64,000 nt of DNA, taken from assembly GCA_965658025.1 (NCBI GenBank), contig CBFHQL010000002.1, positions 1 to 64,000 on the forward strand, read 5' to 3'. Below, one piece after another: positions 44,811 through 53,822 of this stretch (position 1 is its first letter; each line of letters opens with the position of its first letter). The notes below the pieces were generated by a model. The model made no database searches and was not told the DNA's origin. It saw only the letters and a program-made list of their open reading frames with translations. Source of the DNA: UBA3537 sp965658025. Lineage in GTDB: Bacteria > Bacteroidota > Bacteroidia > Flavobacteriales > Flavobacteriaceae. Made by a program: the position numbers and the translations under genes.

Positions 44811-45435
44811 TTTTTTGTTTTGACCCAAAGGCCTTGTTGTTGTACAACAAAAGGAGCCCAACACCAGTGCTTATGGCGATGTCTGCAACATTAAAAACAG
44901 GATTGAAAAACGTGAAGTAGTCGCCACCAAAAACAGGTATCCACTCAGGAAAATACCCTTTGAATATAGGGAAATGCAACATGTCTACTACCTTACCATG
45001 AAAAAAAGTTCCATAACTATTTTCGGCAAATAATGTCGCTTTTTGACCTAAACTGTCGTCAAAAACTACCCCATAAAAAACAGAATCAATAATATTGCCC
45101 AACGCTCCCGAAAATATAAGTGCAATGGCGTAAATCAAATGTGTGGATGTTTGTTTTTTTATGGTAGAATATAACCAATACCCAATCCCAACCACAGCAA
45201 TTAATCTAAATAATGTAAGAGCGAGTTTTGCGGTTTTATCAGAAATGAAAGAAGAAAAATCACTGAGTTTGGCCCCCCATGCCATACCTTCATTTTCTAC
45301 AAATAAGATTTTAAACCAATCGAATACTACCCATTCTTGACCAAGCACAAAATGTGTTTTGATGTATATTTTGGAGAATTGGTCTAAAATTAAAACAGAG
45401 ATAACAACAATAAAGACATGCTTTTTTGACGACAT
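44779..45435 (-). CDS. lspA: Lipoprotein signal peptidase (signal peptidase II)
   Basis: Inner-membrane aspartyl protease that removes signal peptides from prolipoproteins, of which this window encodes several. The 218-residue protein has four membrane helices and the conserved GNIIDS (Asp117), VVDMLHF (Asp151) and FNVADIAIS (Asp185); the last two are the likely catalytic pair. Loops between these motifs are longer than in proteobacteria, which is normal for Bacteroidota. It lies two bases after the DksA-like gene in the ileS operon. Confidence 0.94.
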   Translation of the reverse strand: MSSKKHVFIVVISVLILDQFSKIYIKTHFVLGQEWVVFDWFKILFVENEGMAWGAKLSDFSSFISDKTAKLALTLFRLIAVVGIGYWLYSTIKKQTSTHLIYAIALIFSGALGNIIDSVFYGVVFDDSLGQKATLFAENSYGTFFHGKVVDMLHFPIFKGYFPEWIPVFGGDYFTFFNPVFNVADIAISTGVGLLLLYNNKAFGSKQKTTQSDKSELV

Positions 45436-45437
45436 CT

Positions 45438-45815
45438 CTAGCGTTGCATATTCTTAGCTTCTATGCTCAACGTAGCGTGAGGAACGAGTTCCAATCGTTT
45501 TTTATTGATCAACTTTCCCGTAACTCTGCAGACTCCATAAGTTTTATTTTGAATTCTGATGAGTGCATTCTTAAGATCCCGAATAAATTTCTCTTGGCGG
45601 ATGGCCAATTGTGCATTGGATTCTTTACTCATCACCTGACTTCCTTCATCAAAGGCCTTGAATGTTGGGGAAGTATCTTCAGTTCCGTTGTTTAAATCAT
45701 TCATATAGGCACTTTTAATCAGCTCCAAATCGTGCTGTGCCTTTTCAATTTTCTTTTGAATTAGTACTTTGAATTCCTCAAGCTCTTTATCTGAATATCG
45801 GTTGGTTTTTTCCAT
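45438..45815 (-). CDS. TraR/DksA family protein without the four-Cys zinc finger
   Basis: A 125-residue protein with an N-terminal coiled coil and a C-terminal domain aligned to the DksA zinc-finger region (KTYGVCRVTGKLINKKRLEL, then VPHATLS). Of the four zinc cysteines only the first is kept (Cys96); the others are Thr99, Ser117 and Ala120. DksA-type proteins bind RNA polymerase through its secondary channel and adjust transcription during starvation, and cysteine-poor DksA variants can act without zinc. It sits between ileS and lspA with gaps of 11 and two bases. Confidence 0.88.
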   Translation of the reverse strand: MEKTNRYSDKELEEFKVLIQKKIEKAQHDLELIKSAYMNDLNNGTEDTSPTFKAFDEGSQVMSKESNAQLAIRQEKFIRDLKNALIRIQNKTYGVCRVTGKLINKKRLELVPHATLSIEAKNMQR

Positions 45816-45826
45816 AGTCAGCGTTT

Positions 45827-48800
45827 TTAATTGTGTTTTTGAATAAATAACTTGGTAGAAATGTTGTCAAAATTTATTTCTATTCCTTCATCAAGTTGAT
45901 TTACTTCTTGTAACGTATCTGTTAATGTTTCTAATTTAATATAATCTAAATTATTTTGAATGGCTTTGTGCATATGCTCGTGGTGCAAAAGAAATACATC
46001 TATGTTATCTGTCACTTCAAACCCTGAATCTTTTCTCAAATTTTGAATCCGATTTACAAGTTCGCGAGCTATGCCTTCCTCTCTTAAAGACTCTGTGATG
46101 GTAACGTCTAATGCTACCGTCATTGCTCCTTGATTGGCCACAAGCCACCCTTCAATATCTTGAGATGTAATTTCTACATCATTGCGTTCCAATGTACTAA
46201 TTTTTCCATTAATTTCAACCTCTAAATGACCTTGATTTTCAATTTCTTTTATCGCATCTGCATCCATGTTTTGAATAGCTGTTGCAACAAATCGCATGTC
46301 CTTGCCAAATCTTGGCCCTAACACCTTAAAATTAGGCTTGATTTGTTTGACTAAAATATCTGATGCGTCTTCCAAAAGTTCAATTTCTTTAATATTAACC
46401 TCATGCTTGACGAGGTCAGATATGGCCAGAATTTCTTCCTTTTGAGCAGAAGATGCAACAGGAATCATAATTTTCTGTAACGGTTGGCGCACCTTTATTT
46501 TTTCTTTAGCTCTGAGCGATAATACTAATGACGAAATCAATTGTGCCTGTGCCATTTTGCGTTCAAGAGTTTTGTCAATTAATGCAGGATTAGACTTTGG
46601 GAATTCTGATAAATGCACACTCTTAAATTTCTCTTTACCAGTATGCTTTATAAGATCTAAATAGAGACGATCCATAAAGAATGGAGCTATCGGTGCACCA
46701 AGCTTTGATAAAGTAAGCATACATGTAAATAAGGTTTGGTATGCCGAAATTTTATCCTTTTGATAATCGCCTTTCCAAAAACGTCTTCTGCTTAATCGAA
46801 CGTACCAATTACTGAGGTATTCTTGAGTAAATTCTGAAATGACTCTTGCGGCTTTGGTGGGCTCATAATCAGCATAGTATTCGTCTACTTTTGTAATGAG
46901 TGTATTAAGTTCCGATAAAATCCAACGGTCTATTTCTGGACGTTCTTCGATTGAAATTTCTGCCTCGGTAAATTTGAACTGATCAATATTTGCGTAGAGC
47001 GTAAAAAACGAATAGGTGTTGTATAATGTTCCAAAAAACTTACGTTTGACTTCTTCAATGCCCTCTAAATCAAACTTCAGATTGTCCCAGGGATTGGCAT
47101 TACTAATCATGTACCACCGTGTTGCATCTGGACCATAGGTTGCCAAGGTTTCAAAAGGGTCTGTAGCATTGCCCAATCGTTTGGACATTTTTTGCCCATT
47201 TTTATCTAAAACTAGTCCATTGGATACCACGTTTTTGTAGGCTACAGAATCAAAAACCATAGTCCCAATAGCGTGAAGAGTATAAAACCATCCTCGTGTT
47301 TGATCTACACCTTCGGCAATAAAATCCGCTGGAAATGCTTTATTTTGGTCAATTAACTCTTTATTTTCGAATGGATAATGCCATTGAGCGTAAGGCATAC
47401 TTCCAGAATCAAACCATACATCGATTAGATCGCTTTCACGATGCATTGGTTTTCCTGTTGGAGATACAAATACGATGTCATCAACAATATTCTTATGTAA
47501 ATCTATTTTTAAATAATTTTCGTCTGAAAAATCGCCAACGACAAAATCCTCAAAAATATCTTGTGTCATTAATCCTGCATCAATAGATTTTTGAATTTCT
47601 GCTTTTAATTCTTCAACAGAACCAATACAAATTTCTTCTTTACCATCTTCTGTTCGCCATATGGGTAATGGAATCCCCCAATAGCGCGATCGCGAAAGGT
47701 TCCAATCATTGGCGTTGGCAAGCCAATTGCCAAAACGACCCTCTCCTGTACTTTTTGGCTTCCAGTTGATGGTTTGGTTGAGCTCAAACATGCGCTCTTT
47801 TACATCACTTATTTTGATAAACCACGAGTCCAATGGGTAGTACAATATGGGTTTATCGGTACGCCAGCAGTTGGGGTAGCTGTGTTTGTATTTTTCTACT
47901 TTGAACGCTTTGTTTTCAATCTTTAGTTTGATGGCTAATTCTACATCAACAGATTTGTCTGGTGCTTCTCCTTTAGGATAATATTCGTTCTTCACATAGC
48001 GTCCTGCAAAATCGGTGACTTCCTTTCGAAAACGGCCTTGTAAATCGACCAAAGGCACCAAATTATCATCTTCATCTTTAACCAACAAGGGAGGAACTTC
48101 TGGTGTAGCTTGTTTTGCGGCAAGGGCATCATCAGCACCAAATGTGGGTGCTGTATGTACAATCCCAGTACCGTCTTCAGTGGTTACAAAATCCCCAGAA
48201 ATAATGCGGAATGCGTGTTCTGGATGATCATTGGGCAGAGCATATTGAAGTAATTGGTTGTATCTTGTTCCAACTAAATCGGCACCAACAAAAGATTTTA
48301 CGATCAAATAAGGAATTGTTTTATCTTTACTTGAATAAGCTTCTAATTCTTGAGGTATTTCTGCTTGTTTGAACTTTCCAGAAAATTGTTTTTCTAGCAA
48401 TGCCTTTGCCAAAACAACATTGATGGGTTCAAATGTATATTGGTTGAATGTTTTTACAAGAACATATTCAATTTTTGGGCCAACGGTAAGGGCAGTATTG
48501 CTTGGCAATGTCCAAGGCGTTGTAGTCCAAGCCAAAAAATGAACTTCACCTACATTTTGCAAACACTCAGGTAAAGATTCTGGAATTGCTTTGAATTGCG
48601 CGACAACGGTGGTATCAGTTACATCTTGATAAGTCCCAGGTTGATTGAGTTCGTGCGAGCTCAGTCCTGTTCCTGCTTTTGGCGAATACGGTTGGATTGT
48701 ATACCCTTTGTATAATAAGTTTTTGTTATAAATCTGTTTGAGTAACCACCACACACTTTCCATGTATTTGGAGTCATAGGTAACATAAGGGTCATTCATA

Positions 48801-49234
48801 TTGACCCAATAGCCCATTTTTTCGGTCAGGTCGTTCCAAACGTCTGTATAACGCATTACTGCTGTTCTGCAGGCAGCATTATAGTCTTCAACAGATATGG
48901 TTTTTCCAATATCTTCTTTGGTAATTCCAAGTTCTTTTTCTACACCTAACTCAATTGGGAGTCCATGTGTATCCCATCCCGCTTTTCGCTTAACCTGAAA
49001 ACCTTTCATGGTTTTGTATCGCGGGAAAATATCCTTTATGGCACGAGCCAAAACGTGATGAACACCCGGCAAACCATTGGCCGATGGTGGACCTTCAAAA
49101 AAAACGTAAGGTTTCTGACCTTCTCTTGACGATACACTTTGCTCAAAAACTTGATGCTCTTTCCAATAGTCTAGCAAATCTTCTGCTAACTTTGGAAGGT
49201 CTAATCCTTTGTGCTCTGGAAATATCGCGCTCAT
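45827..49234 (-). CDS. ileS: Isoleucine-tRNA ligase (eukaryote-like type 2)
   Basis: Charges tRNA-Ile with isoleucine and edits mischarged valine. The 1135-residue protein has the HIGH-equivalent motif in GLPGVHHVLARAIKD, the editing domain, DVWFDSGSMPYAQWHYP, and the KMSKS loop as KMSKRLGN. The length and sequence fit the type 2 enzymes found in eukaryotes and many Bacteroidota, which tend to resist mupirocin. The start at 49234 (MSAIFPEHKG) matches relatives; an in-frame codon at 49255 lies inside the promoter-like box at 49253-49260. It heads an operon with the DksA-like and lspA genes. Confidence 0.96.
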   Translation of the reverse strand: MSAIFPEHKGLDLPKLAEDLLDYWKEHQVFEQSVSSREGQKPYVFFEGPPSANGLPGVHHVLARAIKDIFPRYKTMKGFQVKRKAGWDTHGLPIELGVEKELGITKEDIGKTISVEDYNAACRTAVMRYTDVWNDLTEKMGYWVNMNDPYVTYDSKYMESVWWLLKQIYNKNLLYKGYTIQPYSPKAGTGLSSHELNQPGTYQDVTDTTVVAQFKAIPESLPECLQNVGEVHFLAWTTTPWTLPSNTALTVGPKIEYVLVKTFNQYTFEPINVVLAKALLEKQFSGKFKQAEIPQELEAYSSKDKTIPYLIVKSFVGADLVGTRYNQLLQYALPNDHPEHAFRIISGDFVTTEDGTGIVHTAPTFGADDALAAKQATPEVPPLLVKDEDDNLVPLVDLQGRFRKEVTDFAGRYVKNEYYPKGEAPDKSVDVELAIKLKIENKAFKVEKYKHSYPNCWRTDKPILYYPLDSWFIKISDVKERMFELNQTINWKPKSTGEGRFGNWLANANDWNLSRSRYWGIPLPIWRTEDGKEEICIGSVEELKAEIQKSIDAGLMTQDIFEDFVVGDFSDENYLKIDLHKNIVDDIVFVSPTGKPMHRESDLIDVWFDSGSMPYAQWHYPFENKELIDQNKAFPADFIAEGVDQTRGWFYTLHAIGTMVFDSVAYKNVVSNGLVLDKNGQKMSKRLGNATDPFETLATYGPDATRWYMISNANPWDNLKFDLEGIEEVKRKFFGTLYNTYSFFTLYANIDQFKFTEAEISIEERPEIDRWILSELNTLITKVDEYYADYEPTKAARVISEFTQEYLSNWYVRLSRRRFWKGDYQKDKISAYQTLFTCMLTLSKLGAPIAPFFMDRLYLDLIKHTGKEKFKSVHLSEFPKSNPALIDKTLERKMAQAQLISSLVLSLRAKEKIKVRQPLQKIMIPVASSAQKEEILAISDLVKHEVNIKEIELLEDASDILVKQIKPNFKVLGPRFGKDMRFVATAIQNMDADAIKEIENQGHLEVEINGKISTLERNDVEITSQDIEGWLVANQGAMTVALDVTITESLREEGIARELVNRIQNLRKDSGFEVTDNIDVFLLHHEHMHKAIQNNLDYIKLETLTDTLQEVNQLDEGIEINFDNISTKLFIQKHN

Positions 49235-49252
49235 GCTTATACAATTAGTCCG

Positions 49253-49260
49253 CAAAATTA
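49253..49260 (-). promoter_or_regulatory. Candidate -7 box of the ileS operon
   Basis: Reads TAATTTTG on the minus strand, 18 bases before the preferred ileS ATG, giving a short leader. It helps to decide the start codon, since the longer reading frame would begin within the box. Confidence 0.4.
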
Positions 49261-49356
49261 CTAAATTTTGGCCTAATTGCTATGTGTTAAAATGTGTAAT
49301 TTAATAGAGTAGTAATTCTATACTGCATATAAACTGCTAAGCATGAGATATTAGAC

Positions 49357-50031
49357 TTATAAAAAGTAAAACATCAACCCAATTTTGATGCTTTTTGCCT
49401 CCAAAGCTTCCTGGCCAACTTCTGCATCTTCAAAAATGGGATTTAGTCCATAATATAAAAACCCATTCCAATTGTTGTAGCCAACACTTAGGGTTAAACC
49501 GTATTGCCATTGGTTGAGATTAACGTTTTTTAATCGTGTAGATACAGCATTATCCTCATAAACATAAGATGACGCAAAAGCATAACTGGCTTTGAATCCA
49601 GCATAAATTCTCCAAAACCTATACTCTTGAGACGTAGATGTACGCCAACGAAATTCAAATGGAATTTCTATAGCTTGATGAGAAAATCTGTTTTTTTGGT
49701 ACGTACTACTGCTCACAAGTTCGTAAGTATAGGTGCCTAAAGATTCTGTGATTTTAATGTTTTCAGAATATGCATTAAACGCATATCCAAGCCCCAAGCC
49801 AAGTGCCAATGTGCGTTTGGTGTTGATGGGAAAGTCGCGAATAAACCCTAGTTTAAATCCTGGTGAAAATCCCGTTTGACTAAAATCTTCTGGGGTATTG
49901 GTTAGTGTATTATAAGTGAACCCAAAATAAAACTGATCTTCTCTATAAAGTGCATCGAGATCACCAGAGTTGATTTGTGCTAAAATACCAAAGGGCATCA
50001 AGAAAGCTAGCGTAATGACTATTTTTTTCAT
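49357..50031 (-). CDS. Outer-membrane beta-barrel protein of the PorT/porin type
   Basis: A 224-residue protein with signal peptide (ending GILAQ) and a barrel of about eight strands, e.g. FYFGFTYNTLTNTPEDFSQ, FSPGFKLGFIRDFPI, LALGLGLGYAFNAYSE and FEFRWRTSTSQEYRFWRIY, ending in a hydrophobic strand (GLMFYFL). It resembles proteins labelled PorT family, some of which (SprT/PorT) are part of type IX secretion, but a role cannot be fixed from sequence. It lies after the exbD genes and behind a terminator, so it is probably transcribed separately. Confidence 0.7.
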   Translation of the reverse strand: MKKIVITLAFLMPFGILAQINSGDLDALYREDQFYFGFTYNTLTNTPEDFSQTGFSPGFKLGFIRDFPINTKRTLALGLGLGYAFNAYSENIKITESLGTYTYELVSSSTYQKNRFSHQAIEIPFEFRWRTSTSQEYRFWRIYAGFKASYAFASSYVYEDNAVSTRLKNVNLNQWQYGLTLSVGYNNWNGFLYYGLNPIFEDAEVGQEALEAKSIKIGLMFYFL

Positions 50032-50059
50032 GGTGAAAGATTCGAAAGATTAAAGGTAC

Positions 50060-50090
50060 AAAAAAAGGTACTCATTTTTGAATACCTTTT
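50060..50090 (-). terminator. Rho-independent terminator after the exbBD operon
   Basis: Minus-strand hairpin with arms AAAAGGTAtTC and GAgTACCTTTT (one mismatch), loop AAAAAT and a T-run. It lies just after the second exbD stop at 50115. Confidence 0.75.
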
Positions 50091-50114
50091 CTCGCTATAG
50101 AATATAGTCGTTTA

Positions 50115-50594
50115 TCATTTCATATTTGTTGAAACATCGCCCACACCTGTTGTGTAATTAATTTTCAACGCATTAACTTTTCTAAGTTCTTGTTTGACGT
50201 CGCCAACAATTCCCATATTCGCCTCACGGTCAACTTTTAAAGCAACCGTTAGGTAAGGAATTAATTCCTCGCGCAGTGCAGCTCTTTCTGAACTGATAAA
50301 AGCACTCACATCTGTAAGTGAAGCGAATTGATCGTTAAGTTGAATTCTTGCTTCGTTTCCGAATTTCTCATAACCAGAACTTGGCTTACCCATATAAATA
50401 TAGCTCACAGGGTTTTTCTTATCTAGTTTTTCAACTTGATTAGCCACAGGTAGTGAGTTTTGTATTTTCAATGAATTTTCTCGCATGACGGTAGCCACCA
50501 TGAAAAAGAATAATAACATAAATACAATATCTGGTAAAGAGGCCGTGGATATAGCAGGAAGTCCTCCGTCTTTTTTCTTTTTAAATTTTGACAT
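50115..50594 (-). CDS. Biopolymer transport protein ExbD/TolR (second copy)
   Basis: A 159-residue inner-membrane protein with one N-terminal helix (about 22-38) carrying the proton-relay Asp22 (SLPDIVFMLLFFFMVAT) and a periplasmic domain with LTVALKVDREANMGIVGDVKQELRKVN. It works with ExbB to energise TonB. It follows the first exbD gene after 23 bases; the pair of unlike ExbD proteins is usual for Bacteroidota. Confidence 0.93.
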   Translation of the reverse strand: MSKFKKKKDGGLPAISTASLPDIVFMLLFFFMVATVMRENSLKIQNSLPVANQVEKLDKKNPVSYIYMGKPSSGYEKFGNEARIQLNDQFASLTDVSAFISSERAALREELIPYLTVALKVDREANMGIVGDVKQELRKVNALKINYTTGVGDVSTNMK

Positions 50595-50617
50595 TTTGTT
50601 TTCTTTTTAAATGATAC

Positions 50618-51220
50618 CTACTGTACTTCTGAGAGTTTTTGTGGAAACTCTAACTTGATTTGATCAATCACTGCTTTGAGTTTCTCTTTGTTCCCAACAA
50701 AGCGTGCGTCTTTGTAATTTTTTTGCATTTCTACAAAGTTCATGTCTCTGAATCCTTTACTCGGACCTAGTTCAAGTGCACGTCTATTTCTTAGCACATT
50801 GTATGCTGCCACCAGTTCATTTTGTACAGAAATATAGGCCGCATAGGACGTTTCACGTTCATTTTTTAAAGAGATAATTGCCTTGTCTGGATTATCGGAC
50901 GATGATGGGTCATTTTTGCCTTGGCAATAATCACAAGTTTTATCGCCATTGTTGTCCAAAAACTTTACAGCTTCAGCACGTAAATCGGCGATTTCCATGA
51001 GTTCGTCTTCAACAAGCAATTGATCTTTTCCATTGAGTAATACGGTAAAAATATTTTTCTGCTTGATGATAGGCGGATCAATTTCTTCCATAGGGGGAAG
51101 TTTTCGGTTGATGCCTGAATCTTTTTCAATGGTGGTGGTCACCAAGAAAAATATTAACAGTAAGAAGGCAATATCGGCCATAGAGCCGGCATTAACCTCG
51201 GGTGCAGATCGTTTGGCCAT
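50618..51220 (-). CDS. Biopolymer transport protein ExbD/TolR (first copy) with a CxxC insert
   Basis: A 200-residue ExbD with Asp16 in its membrane helix (SMADIAFLLLIFFLVTTT). The periplasmic domain is longer than that of the second copy and contains an insert with Cys96 and Cys99 (NGDKTCDYCQGKND), which could form a disulfide or bind a metal. It lies six bases after the small membrane protein gene. Confidence 0.93.
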   Translation of the reverse strand: MAKRSAPEVNAGSMADIAFLLLIFFLVTTTIEKDSGINRKLPPMEEIDPPIIKQKNIFTVLLNGKDQLLVEDELMEIADLRAEAVKFLDNNGDKTCDYCQGKNDPSSSDNPDKAIISLKNERETSYAAYISVQNELVAAYNVLRNRRALELGPSKGFRDMNFVEMQKNYKDARFVGNKEKLKAVIDQIKLEFPQKLSEVQ

Positions 51221-51226
51221 AATTCC

Positions 51227-51667
51227 TTATTTAAGCGTTTTTTTAACCCCAAAGACCAACATTGTCCCTGCTGCCACGATAGCAAGAGCATAGAACAAAT
51301 ACAATCCAGCACCTACAAGTTTAGATTGGCCTTCTGTAAGAATTGAGCCGTCTTTTAAGACCGTTTCTGTTCCAGAGGCAAATACAAAGTAGCATATCAG
51401 TGCAAGTAAAACAAAAGCGCCAATGGAAATTAAGGTGTTTTTTAAACCTGCTGCATTTGAAACTAAGTTGAGAACTGTAAAAGCTACTACAGCCAAAACC
51501 GCTATAGCCAAGATAAAATAGGCCACATACATATAGGTACTAACGCTTGATGCGCTTTCTCCTGCCTTAATCGCGTCATCTCCAGCGGAAATGATGGTGA
51601 CCAAAAATATGATTGAAACAACTCCAACAACTGCAGCTATAATCTTTAATAATTTTTGTAAATCCAT
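51227..51667 (-). CDS. Small membrane protein in the exbBD operon
   Basis: A 146-residue protein with four hydrophobic helices (about 10-28, 46-66, 78-98 and 118-140) and short loops; no catalytic motif. It lies between exbB and exbD with gaps of 31 and six bases, and proteins like it are found at this place in other Flavobacteria. A role in the ExbBD energy complex is inferred from position only. Confidence 0.75.
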   Translation of the reverse strand: MDLQKLLKIIAAVVGVVSIIFLVTIISAGDDAIKAGESASSVSTYMYVAYFILAIAVLAVVAFTVLNLVSNAAGLKNTLISIGAFVLLALICYFVFASGTETVLKDGSILTEGQSKLVGAGLYLFYALAIVAAGTMLVFGVKKTLK

Positions 51668-51698
51668 AATTATTTGATTTAGTATGAGTTAAGAAGTT

Positions 51699-52475
51699 TT
51701 ATTTTTTGTTCTTTACCAAGATATCCATCAATGAGATAGAAGCATCTTCCATATTGTTTACGATGCTGTCAATTTTAGCAATGATATAGTTGTAGAAAAT
51801 TTGTAGGATAATCGCTACAATAAGACCAAATACTGTAGTAAGGAGAGCGACTTTAATACCTCCAGCAACAAGTGATGGTTGCATATCTCCTGCAGCTTCA
51901 ATTTTGTCAAAGGCCTGAATCATCCCAATTACTGTTCCCATGAACCCAAGCATTGGTGCTAGTGCGATAAATAGAGAAATCCAAGAAACATTCTTTTCTA
52001 ACTGTCCCATTTGTACACCTCCGTAAGCAACAACTGCTTTTTCAGCTGCGTCCAAATCTTCGTTTGCACGATCAAGACCTTGATAGAAAATAGATGCGAT
52101 AGGGCCTTTTGTATCTCTACACACCTCTTTTGCGGCTTCTACGCCACCAGAGTTAAGTGCTTCTTCTACATCTTCAATTAATTTTTTTGAGTTTGTGGTT
52201 GAAAGGTTCAAGAAAATGATTCTTTCAATAGCTATGGCTAATCCTAAAATTAAACATAATAAAACGATACCCATGAACCCAGGTCCACCTTCAATAAATC
52301 GCTTTTTTAATTCTTGATGAAATCCTAAAGATTCCACTTCTTCAGCAGCGGCATCGTCTTGTACAGGGCTTACAATTGTGGATACTGTGGTGTTCATGTT
52401 CGTGTATGTACTTGCGTTTACAGACCCGAATGCCATCGTTAAGGCGATAGCTAGAATTGGAAATAATTTTTTCAT
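51699..52475 (-). CDS. exbB: MotA/TolQ/ExbB proton channel family protein
   Basis: Proton channel subunit that powers TonB-dependent import. The 258-residue protein begins with a cleavable-type signal (ending NVNAS-like region, about residue 22) and has three further helices; the conserved core is ISLFIALAPMLGFMGTVIGMIQAFDKI followed by VAGGIKVALLTTVFGLIVAI. It is the first gene of an operon with the small membrane protein and two exbD genes. Confidence 0.94.
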   Translation of the reverse strand: MKKLFPILAIALTMAFGSVNASTYTNMNTTVSTIVSPVQDDAAAEEVESLGFHQELKKRFIEGGPGFMGIVLLCLILGLAIAIERIIFLNLSTTNSKKLIEDVEEALNSGGVEAAKEVCRDTKGPIASIFYQGLDRANEDLDAAEKAVVAYGGVQMGQLEKNVSWISLFIALAPMLGFMGTVIGMIQAFDKIEAAGDMQPSLVAGGIKVALLTTVFGLIVAIILQIFYNYIIAKIDSIVNNMEDASISLMDILVKNKK

Positions 52476-52547
52476 TGTTCTATTCTTAAAATTTATAAAT
52501 GTTAGTGTTGTTTATAGGTTGCTAAAGATATAAAAAAAAATAGACTC

Positions 52548-52555
52548 CAAAAATA
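52548..52555 (-). promoter_or_regulatory. Candidate -7 box of the exbB operon
   Basis: Reads TATTTTTG on the minus strand, 72 bases before the exbB ATG, a longer leader than the other candidates. Between it and the start I see only A+T-rich sequence. Confidence 0.3.
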
Positions 52556-52635
52556 AAATTTAATTGTGATCAGGATTAAAACAACACTGACCATCTTTAT
52601 GTTCTGACTCACAGTTACTTATACCAAAAGCTTAG

Positions 52636-52723
52636 CAGAGAGGAAGGGATTCGAACCCTCGATACGCTTTTGGCGTATACACACTTTCCAGGCGTGCGCC
52701 TTCGACCACTCGGCCACCTCTCT
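52636..52723 (-). tRNA. tRNA-Ser, anticodon GGA
   Basis: An 88-base class II tRNA. Acceptor arms AGAGAGG and CCTCTCT pair perfectly, the discriminator is G, the anticodon loop is CTGGAAA (GGA, complement at 52687-52689), the variable arm is long (TACGC/GCGTA) and the T-loop is GTTCGAATC. It reads UCC/UCU codons. CCA is not encoded. Confidence 0.97.
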
Positions 52724-52789
52724 AATTTTCTTTTTTTTAAAAGAGCTAAAATAAATAAAAAATTGTTTACTTGTGAAAGGAAATCCCTC

Positions 52790-53818
52790 TTAATTTTCGG
52801 TTAATTCGCCACGTAATGAGGTTTCAAAAACCAATTGAAAAGTACTTCTGCTCATTTCTTCCCCAAGCATATACATCAATTTTGTAATGGCGGCCTCTGT
52901 GGTCATATCTTTGGCAGAAATAACCCCTAATTCGCGCATCTTCTTACTGGTTTCATAATGCCCCATATGTACCATTCCACCTGAACATTGAGTCACATTA
53001 ACAATATAAATTCCATTTGAAATGGCTGTTTTTAATAATTCTAAAAACCAGCTTTCTGTGGTTGCATTTCCAGAGCCATAGGTTTCCAAAACCACCCCTT
53101 TGAGGTTTGGTATTTCTAAAATGGATTTCATCACAGACGATTGTATCCCTGGGAATAGCTTTATCAATACAACATTTGTATCAAGTGTTTTGTGAACTTT
53201 CAATTGCGCTTGAGTAAAATTTTTCAACAACAAATCATGCTGGACTTGAAGTTTTAGCCCTGATGTAACTAAAGGAGGAAAATTGTTAGACGCAAAGGCC
53301 TCAAAATGATCGGCATTAATTTTCGTGGTTCTGTTGCCACGGTACAATTTGTACTCAAAATACAACCCCACTTCTTTTAGTACTGGCGCATTGTTTTGAT
53401 GTAAACTCGCCAATTGAATGGAAGTAATTAGGTTTTCTTTAGCATCGGTGCGCAAATCTCCTATAGGTAATTGCGATCCTGTGAAAATCACAGGTTTATT
53501 TAAATTTTCGAGCATAAAACTCAGTGCCGATGCCGAATAGCTCATGGTGTCGCTGCCATGAAGAACCACAAAGCCGTGGTAGTCCTCGTATTGTTGCTCT
53601 ATGATGTTGGCCAATTGTATCCAATGCGAAGGGTTGATGTTAGAGGAATCTAAAGGGTGTTCAAACGAAGTGGTGTCTATAGCACAATTCAAAAGTTTCA
53701 GCTCAGGAATATTTTTTAGTATATGTTGAAAATCGAAAGCTTGTAGCGTTTCAGAAGCGGCATCTTTAATCATACCGATCGTACCTCCAGTGTAAATCAA
53801 CAATATTTTTGGGCGCAT
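52790..53818 (-). CDS. ansA: Type I (cytoplasmic) L-asparaginase
   Basis: Hydrolyses asparagine to aspartate and ammonia. The 342-residue protein has the first active-site Thr in LIYTGGTIGMI, the second in VVLHGSDTMSYSASAL, and IFTGSQLPIGDLRTDAKEN. The lack of a signal peptide points to the cytoplasmic type I form. It lies four bases after tatD. Confidence 0.94.
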   Translation of the reverse strand: MRPKILLIYTGGTIGMIKDAASETLQAFDFQHILKNIPELKLLNCAIDTTSFEHPLDSSNINPSHWIQLANIIEQQYEDYHGFVVLHGSDTMSYSASALSFMLENLNKPVIFTGSQLPIGDLRTDAKENLITSIQLASLHQNNAPVLKEVGLYFEYKLYRGNRTTKINADHFEAFASNNFPPLVTSGLKLQVQHDLLLKNFTQAQLKVHKTLDTNVVLIKLFPGIQSSVMKSILEIPNLKGVVLETYGSGNATTESWFLELLKTAISNGIYIVNVTQCSGGMVHMGHYETSKKMRELGVISAKDMTTEAAITKLMYMLGEEMSRSTFQLVFETSLRGELTEN

Positions 53819-53822
53819 GTTG

